DNA from: Rhodococcus sp. (in: high G+C Gram-positive bacteria) | Lineage (GTDB): Bacteria > Actinomycetota > Actinomycetes > Mycobacteriales > Mycobacteriaceae | Assembly: GCA_012515885.1 (NCBI GenBank) | Contig: JAAYXN010000464.1 | Span: forward strand, 1 to 7,900 | DNA length: 7,900 bases | Direction of reading: 5' to 3' | Part shown: one piece after another, positions 4,658 through 7,900 of the stretch | Layout of the letters: each line of letters begins with the position of its first letter | Numbering within the stretch: the stretch's first letter is position 1 | Position numbers and translations under genes: made by a program | Notes under the pieces: generated by a model | What the model was told of the DNA's origin: nothing | Database searches by the model: none | What the model saw: only the letters and a program-made list of their open reading frames with translations

Positions 4658-6396
4658 TGCGCACACTGATCTCACTACTGCCTGACTCTGATCGGAGCCG
4701 CGTCTCGGGATATCTCGCGTTGACCGTGGTGTCCACGGTGCTGCGGGCCGCTGCCGTCGTCCTGGTCGTACCGGTGGTGTCCGCGCTCTTCGGCGATAAC
4801 CCCGGTTCGGCGTGGCCGTGGGTGGGCGCACTGACCGCTGTGGTCGCTGCGGGCTGGGTGGTCGATTCGATCACGTCCCGCGTCGGGTTTGATCTGGGTT
4901 TCGCGATCCTCACCCACGCTCAACGTGACGTATCGACGCAGGTCACGCGGGCACCGCTGCGATGGTTTACCGCCGATAACTCGGCGACGGCGCGGCGCGC
5001 GATCGCCACGACCGGGCCGGATCTTGTTGGTCTCGTCGGCTACCTCGTCACACCCATGCTGCAGGCGCTGTTGCTGCCGGTTCTGATTGGTCTCGCGCTG
5101 CTACCGATCGCGTGGCCTGTCGGTGTCGTAGCGCTGGTGATGATTCCGCTGCTTCTGGGCGCACTGTGGGCCACCGAGCTGCTGACCCGCAAGGCGGGCG
5201 ATGTGGCCGCGGAGGCCAATAGTGCCCTCACCGAACGGGTGTTGGAGTTCGCGCGCACCCAAGCAGCGTTGCGCGCAGCGCGCCGGGTGGAGCCTGCCCG
5301 CAGCCAGGCGGGTGCCGCGGCGGCTGCGCAGCATGGCGCTCTCGCGAAGCTCCTCACCCTGCATGTTCCTGGCCAGGTGCTGTTTAGCTTGGCCAGCCAG
5401 CTGGCGTTATTCGCGCTCGCTGGCACCACCGCATGGCTTGCGGTCGATGGACGCATCGGCGCACCGGAAGCTATCGCGTTGATCGTCGTGATCGTCCGGT
5501 TCCTTGAACCGTTCGCGGCGCTCGGCGATTTAGCTCCCGCGACAGCGACCACACGTAAAGCGCTGCGCGATATCGGTGCCGTCCTCGATGCTCCCGGGAC
5601 CGCGGCAATCGACAGCGCACCGCCGAACGTCAGCGGCCCCGCTGACGTGGAACTGCGGGGCGTCGACTTCGCGTACGGCGACAACGCTGTGCTGCGTGAT
5701 GTGAACGTCGTCTTTGATGGTGGCCGCACCACCGCGATCGTCGGCCCGTCCGGGTCAGGAAAGAGCACCCTGCTCACGCTGGTCGCGGGCCTCGAGACTG
5801 TCGCTGGCGGCAGCGTCATCGTCGACGGGGTCGACCGCCGCCAGATTGATCCCGCAGACCGGGCCGCCGCCACCAGCGTGGTGTTCCAGCAGCCGTATCT
5901 TTTCGCTGGCACAATCCGCGACAACGTACTCGCTGGCAATCCCGACGCCACCGACGAAGAACTACAAGCAGCGTTGCAGCTCGCTCGGGTGTCGGAATTC
6001 GCTGACCGGCTGCCCGACGGGTTAGACACCGTCGTCGGCGAGGCAGGCGGCGCCCTGTCTGGTGGTGAGCGACAACGTGTCTCCATCGCGCGGGCGCTAC
6101 TCAAAGCGTCGTCGGTCCTGCTGGTCGATGAAGGGACCAGCGCTCTCGACGCCGAAAATGAGGCGGCCGTGGTCGATGCGATTAGCAACGATCCGCGCGG
6201 GCGCACCCGCGTCGTCGTCACTCACCGACTCTCGACTATCTCCGGGGCAGATCGGGTGCTGTTCCTTGAAGACGGATGCATCGTCGAGGACGGCTCGGTC
6301 AGTGACCTCCTGGCAGCCGGGGGCCGTTTCGCACAGTTTTGGCAGCACCAGCAGGGCGCTGCCGAATGGACACTGGCTACGAACTCACCCACATAA
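4654..6396 (+). CDS. irtB: IrtB, partner half-transporter of the Fe-siderophore importer
   Basis: This 580-residue ABC half-transporter has an N-terminal six-helix exporter-fold membrane domain (about residues 15-310) and a C-terminal ATPase. The start at ATG 4654 gives MMRTLISLLPD, aligning with the MIRTWIALVP start of M. tuberculosis IrtB (579 residues). It overlaps the irtA stop, and GAGGGG lies about 8 bases upstream. Motifs present are Walker A GPSGSGKS (364-371), Q-loop FQQPYLF, signature LSGGE (468-472), Walker B VLLVDE (D492, E493) and switch His in THR (524). The D-loop segment reads VDEGTSALD instead of the usual DEATSALD. Family knowledge: IrtB forms the heterodimer with IrtA and lacks a siderophore-interaction domain, as here. 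The overlap suggests co-transcription and coupled translation, so a shifted irtA frame (stop at 3701, about 950 bases upstream) could lower irtB translation. The gene itself is intact. Confidence 0.93.
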   Translation: MMRTLISLLPDSDRSRVSGYLALTVVSTVLRAAAVVLVVPVVSALFGDNPGSAWPWVGALTAVVAAGWVVDSITSRVGFDLGFAILTHAQRDVSTQVTRAPLRWFTADNSATARRAIATTGPDLVGLVGYLVTPMLQALLLPVLIGLALLPIAWPVGVVALVMIPLLLGALWATELLTRKAGDVAAEANSALTERVLEFARTQAALRAARRVEPARSQAGAAAAAQHGALAKLLTLHVPGQVLFSLASQLALFALAGTTAWLAVDGRIGAPEAIALIVVIVRFLEPFAALGDLAPATATTRKALRDIGAVLDAPGTAAIDSAPPNVSGPADVELRGVDFAYGDNAVLRDVNVVFDGGRTTAIVGPSGSGKSTLLTLVAGLETVAGGSVIVDGVDRRQIDPADRAAATSVVFQQPYLFAGTIRDNVLAGNPDATDEELQAALQLARVSEFADRLPDGLDTVVGEAGGALSGGERQRVSIARALLKASSVLLVDEGTSALDAENEAAVVDAISNDPRGRTRVVVTHRLSTISGADRVLFLEDGCIVEDGSVSDLLAAGGRFAQFWQHQQGAAEWTLATNSPT

Positions 6397-6459
6397 CCGG
6401 AACTACACGAACCCGCGAACGCACCAACACCGCGTCTATCTGCGAGTACGGTCAGCACT

Positions 6460-7716
6460 ATGCCCACGCTCGCGCAGTGTGCCCGCCTCGCCGTTGCTTT
6501 TGGCGGGGGCGGATTGGCGACGTATGCGATCCGCGAGTCCGCATCCAACGAGTACACGGACACCGCGGACCTGCACACCAACGTTATTCTCGCGTCGCCG
6601 CAGTGGGCGGGGACGACGGCCGCGGTCGTCGCTGTTGCCGCCGTCGCGATGATTCAACGACGCCAGTCCCCTCCTGGCGCGGTCATCGCGGCCATTGCCG
6701 GGACGTTGATCCTCGCTGCGCCGAAAGTGTTGTCGATGGCCAACACGCCGTCGGTGACGGTCAATGCGATCGGTGCGGGGCTGCTGCTGGCGGCGGCTTC
6801 TTTCCCGGCGATTGGGCACCGGGATCGACTGATTTCGCTGGTCCTGGGCATCACGATGGCGATGATGTTTTTTGGGACGATCGGTACGTGGATGGCGCCC
6901 ACGGAGCGGTGGATGGATGCGCTTCCTGGTGACCCGTTCACCGTGTCGTTGCCGTTGCCCCTGCCTCTGTTGCTGGTGATCGCGATCGTGCTGGCGCTAG
7001 CTGCCATCACTACCTCGCCCTCTAGCGTCGGGGTACATACGAGGGCGGTGGCCGTGGGAATGGCTCTGCCTGCGGTCTATTTGGTGCTCTATGCGACGCT
7101 GTCGTCACGCGGGTCGGGCACGGTCTCGTGGACGGTAGGGGTGGGCTTAGCAACGGCGATTACCCTTACCGCCGCCTGGTGGCTCGGACCTATCGGGCGC
7201 CTGTTCCTTGCTGGCCTTGCCGGCGCCGCAGCGACCGTCAACACGCTGTATATGGCTGGCACTGCGTGGTGGTTGGTGAGTGCCCTCGCAGTGCTGCTCG
7301 GTATTGCTGCTGGCCGCCGCTACCCGCGCGCAATGGTGGTGTGCGGCGTGGTGCTGATGACGCTCTGCACCGCGACTGCGCTGCTCCCTGAAGTGGTGAC
7401 CGAAATCTTCTACGTCGCGGTGCAGCCTGCCGCTGTCGCGTTGACGGTGACCGCGATCCTTTCCACCGGACCCATCTATCCCGCAGCCACGATCTCTGCG
7501 GCAACAATTCCGGTATCGATGACGTTCTTTGCCGTTTCTGCTCCGCGCGAAGCCATCAACTATGCGCGCGAAACCATGGAGCCCGCCGCGCAAGTGATTG
7601 TTGTCGATTCGCCGCTCATGTCGGGGGTGGTGGTGGCGACGATCGTCGCCGCGTTGAGCTCGATCACCCTACTTCTCCTTCAACGTCGCCATCGCGCCGT
7701 CCTCGCCCAGCGGTGA
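6460..7716 (+). CDS. Polytopic membrane protein of unknown function
   Basis: The protein has 418 residues with roughly ten to eleven hydrophobic segments spread along its length, for example around residues 45-65, 73-92, 122-146, 163-187, 260-284 and 385-410, joined by short loops. It has no ATPase, no extended soluble domain and no motif that I recognise as a transporter family signature. A basic C-terminal end (QRRHRAVLAQR) suggests a cytosolic tail. It starts 63 bases after irtB in the same direction, with no visible terminator between, so it may be co-transcribed. The start is uncertain: there is no good ribosome-binding site before ATG 6460, but TACGGT at 6448-6453 fits a TAnnnT -10 at the distance expected for a leaderless transcript. 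A role in siderophore or lipid traffic is possible from position alone. I do not assign a family. Confidence 0.7.
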   Translation: MPTLAQCARLAVAFGGGGLATYAIRESASNEYTDTADLHTNVILASPQWAGTTAAVVAVAAVAMIQRRQSPPGAVIAAIAGTLILAAPKVLSMANTPSVTVNAIGAGLLLAAASFPAIGHRDRLISLVLGITMAMMFFGTIGTWMAPTERWMDALPGDPFTVSLPLPLPLLLVIAIVLALAAITTSPSSVGVHTRAVAVGMALPAVYLVLYATLSSRGSGTVSWTVGVGLATAITLTAAWWLGPIGRLFLAGLAGAAATVNTLYMAGTAWWLVSALAVLLGIAAGRRYPRAMVVCGVVLMTLCTATALLPEVVTEIFYVAVQPAAVALTVTAILSTGPIYPAATISAATIPVSMTFFAVSAPREAINYARETMEPAAQVIVVDSPLMSGVVVATIVAALSSITLLLLQRRHRAVLAQR

Positions 7717-7728
7717 CGGGGCTCTAGG

Positions 7729-7755
7729 GCAAACCCCTTCCCGCATGCGGTTTGT
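7729..7755 (+). terminator. Inverted repeat after the membrane-protein gene, possible terminator
   Basis: GCAAACC (7729-7735) can pair with GGTTTGT (7749-7755), including one G-U pair, and the perfect 10-bp palindrome CCGCATGCGG (7741-7750) overlaps the right arm as an alternative fold. It begins 12 bases past the stop at 7716. No T-run follows on the plus strand, so termination is only plausible from position. Confidence 0.3.
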
Positions 7756-7782
7756 GCTCCCGGACCGGCAATTCGGTAGTTG

Positions 7783-7899
7783 TCAACCTGTCTGGGACAG
7801 ATTGGGTGTGGGCCGGGGTCGATGATTGATCCCGGTCGAGCCCGGTAACCGCGGCGCGTGGGGCCGCTGCCGGTAACGCTGCGGATGAGCGAGATAACT
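7783..7899 (-). other. Unassigned right-edge sequence, possible 3' end of a minus-strand gene
   Basis: On the minus strand one frame is open from the window edge for 38 codons to a TGA at 7783-7785. The residues are Arg/Pro-rich (ending PTPNLSQTG) and match nothing I recognise. Next to it are CTGTC-TGG-GACAG (7788-7800) and two copies of CCGGTAAC (7842-7849 and 7870-7877). It could be the tail of a convergent gene, the end of an insertion sequence, or plain intergenic DNA. The window stops too soon to tell. Confidence 0.2.
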
Positions 7900-7900
7900 A

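Noticed and set aside
5040..6221. Long minus-strand open frame (393 codons) opposite irtB
   Set aside because: It lies wholly opposite a gene with intact ABC motifs. Its Ser/Arg/Ala/Thr-rich composition is typical of antisense shadow frames in GC-rich DNA, with no recognisable domain.
1..7900. CRISPR arrays, tRNA or rRNA genes
   Set aside because: No regularly spaced identical repeats and no cloverleaf or rRNA-like conserved stretch were seen on either strand.

Overview
The window looks like chromosomal DNA of a high-GC actinobacterium of the mycolic-acid group (Mycobacteriales/Corynebacteriales; the genus cannot be fixed by eye). The evidence is a PPE-like type VII secretion substrate next to an EspG chaperone, an IrtA/IrtB siderophore importer pair of the mycobacterial type, an actinobacterial-style ArsR, and GC-rich third codon positions. 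Nearly everything is on the plus strand; the exception is a 51-residue Cys-rich peptide gene on the minus strand.

Region 1 (2-1158) holds the 3' end of a PPE/WXG-like ESX substrate gene and an EspG-family gene, joined by an ATGA overlap. It ends at a strong hairpin (1167-1216), which also closes the convergent peptide gene.

Region 2 (1225-1834) is a divergent pair. On the minus strand is a tiny gene for an acidic Ser/Glu/Thr-rich peptide with vicinal-cysteine clusters (CCC, CC, CC). On the plus strand is an ArsR/SmtB repressor whose cysteines sit at three places: an N-terminal CC, a CTCDL motif and a C-terminal CC. The space between holds three short palindromes, two of them AT-rich and operator-like. 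No arsenite pump or arsenate reductase is in the window, so this may be a compact sensor-plus-sequestration module. That function is inference.

Region 3 (1888-6396) is an iron-uptake operon: a DtxR/IdeR-like box, then irtA (siderophore-interacting FAD domain plus ABC exporter-fold half-transporter), then irtB (partner half-transporter), joined by an ATGA overlap. In this sequence irtA is broken in frame at an A5 run (3626-3630); one more A, or a -1 ribosomal slip there, restores a 906-residue protein. IrtA also carries an expanded interdomain linker that starts with seven degenerate copies of a 15-bp tandem repeat.

Region 4 (6460-7716) is an unrecognised polytopic membrane protein. It is followed by a hairpin and about 150 bp of unassigned sequence at the right edge, which may hold the end of another minus-strand gene or of a mobile element.

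Together the genes suggest envelope secretion and metal handling: ESX secretion factors, a metalloid sensor and Fe-siderophore import lie side by side but in at least three separate transcription units.
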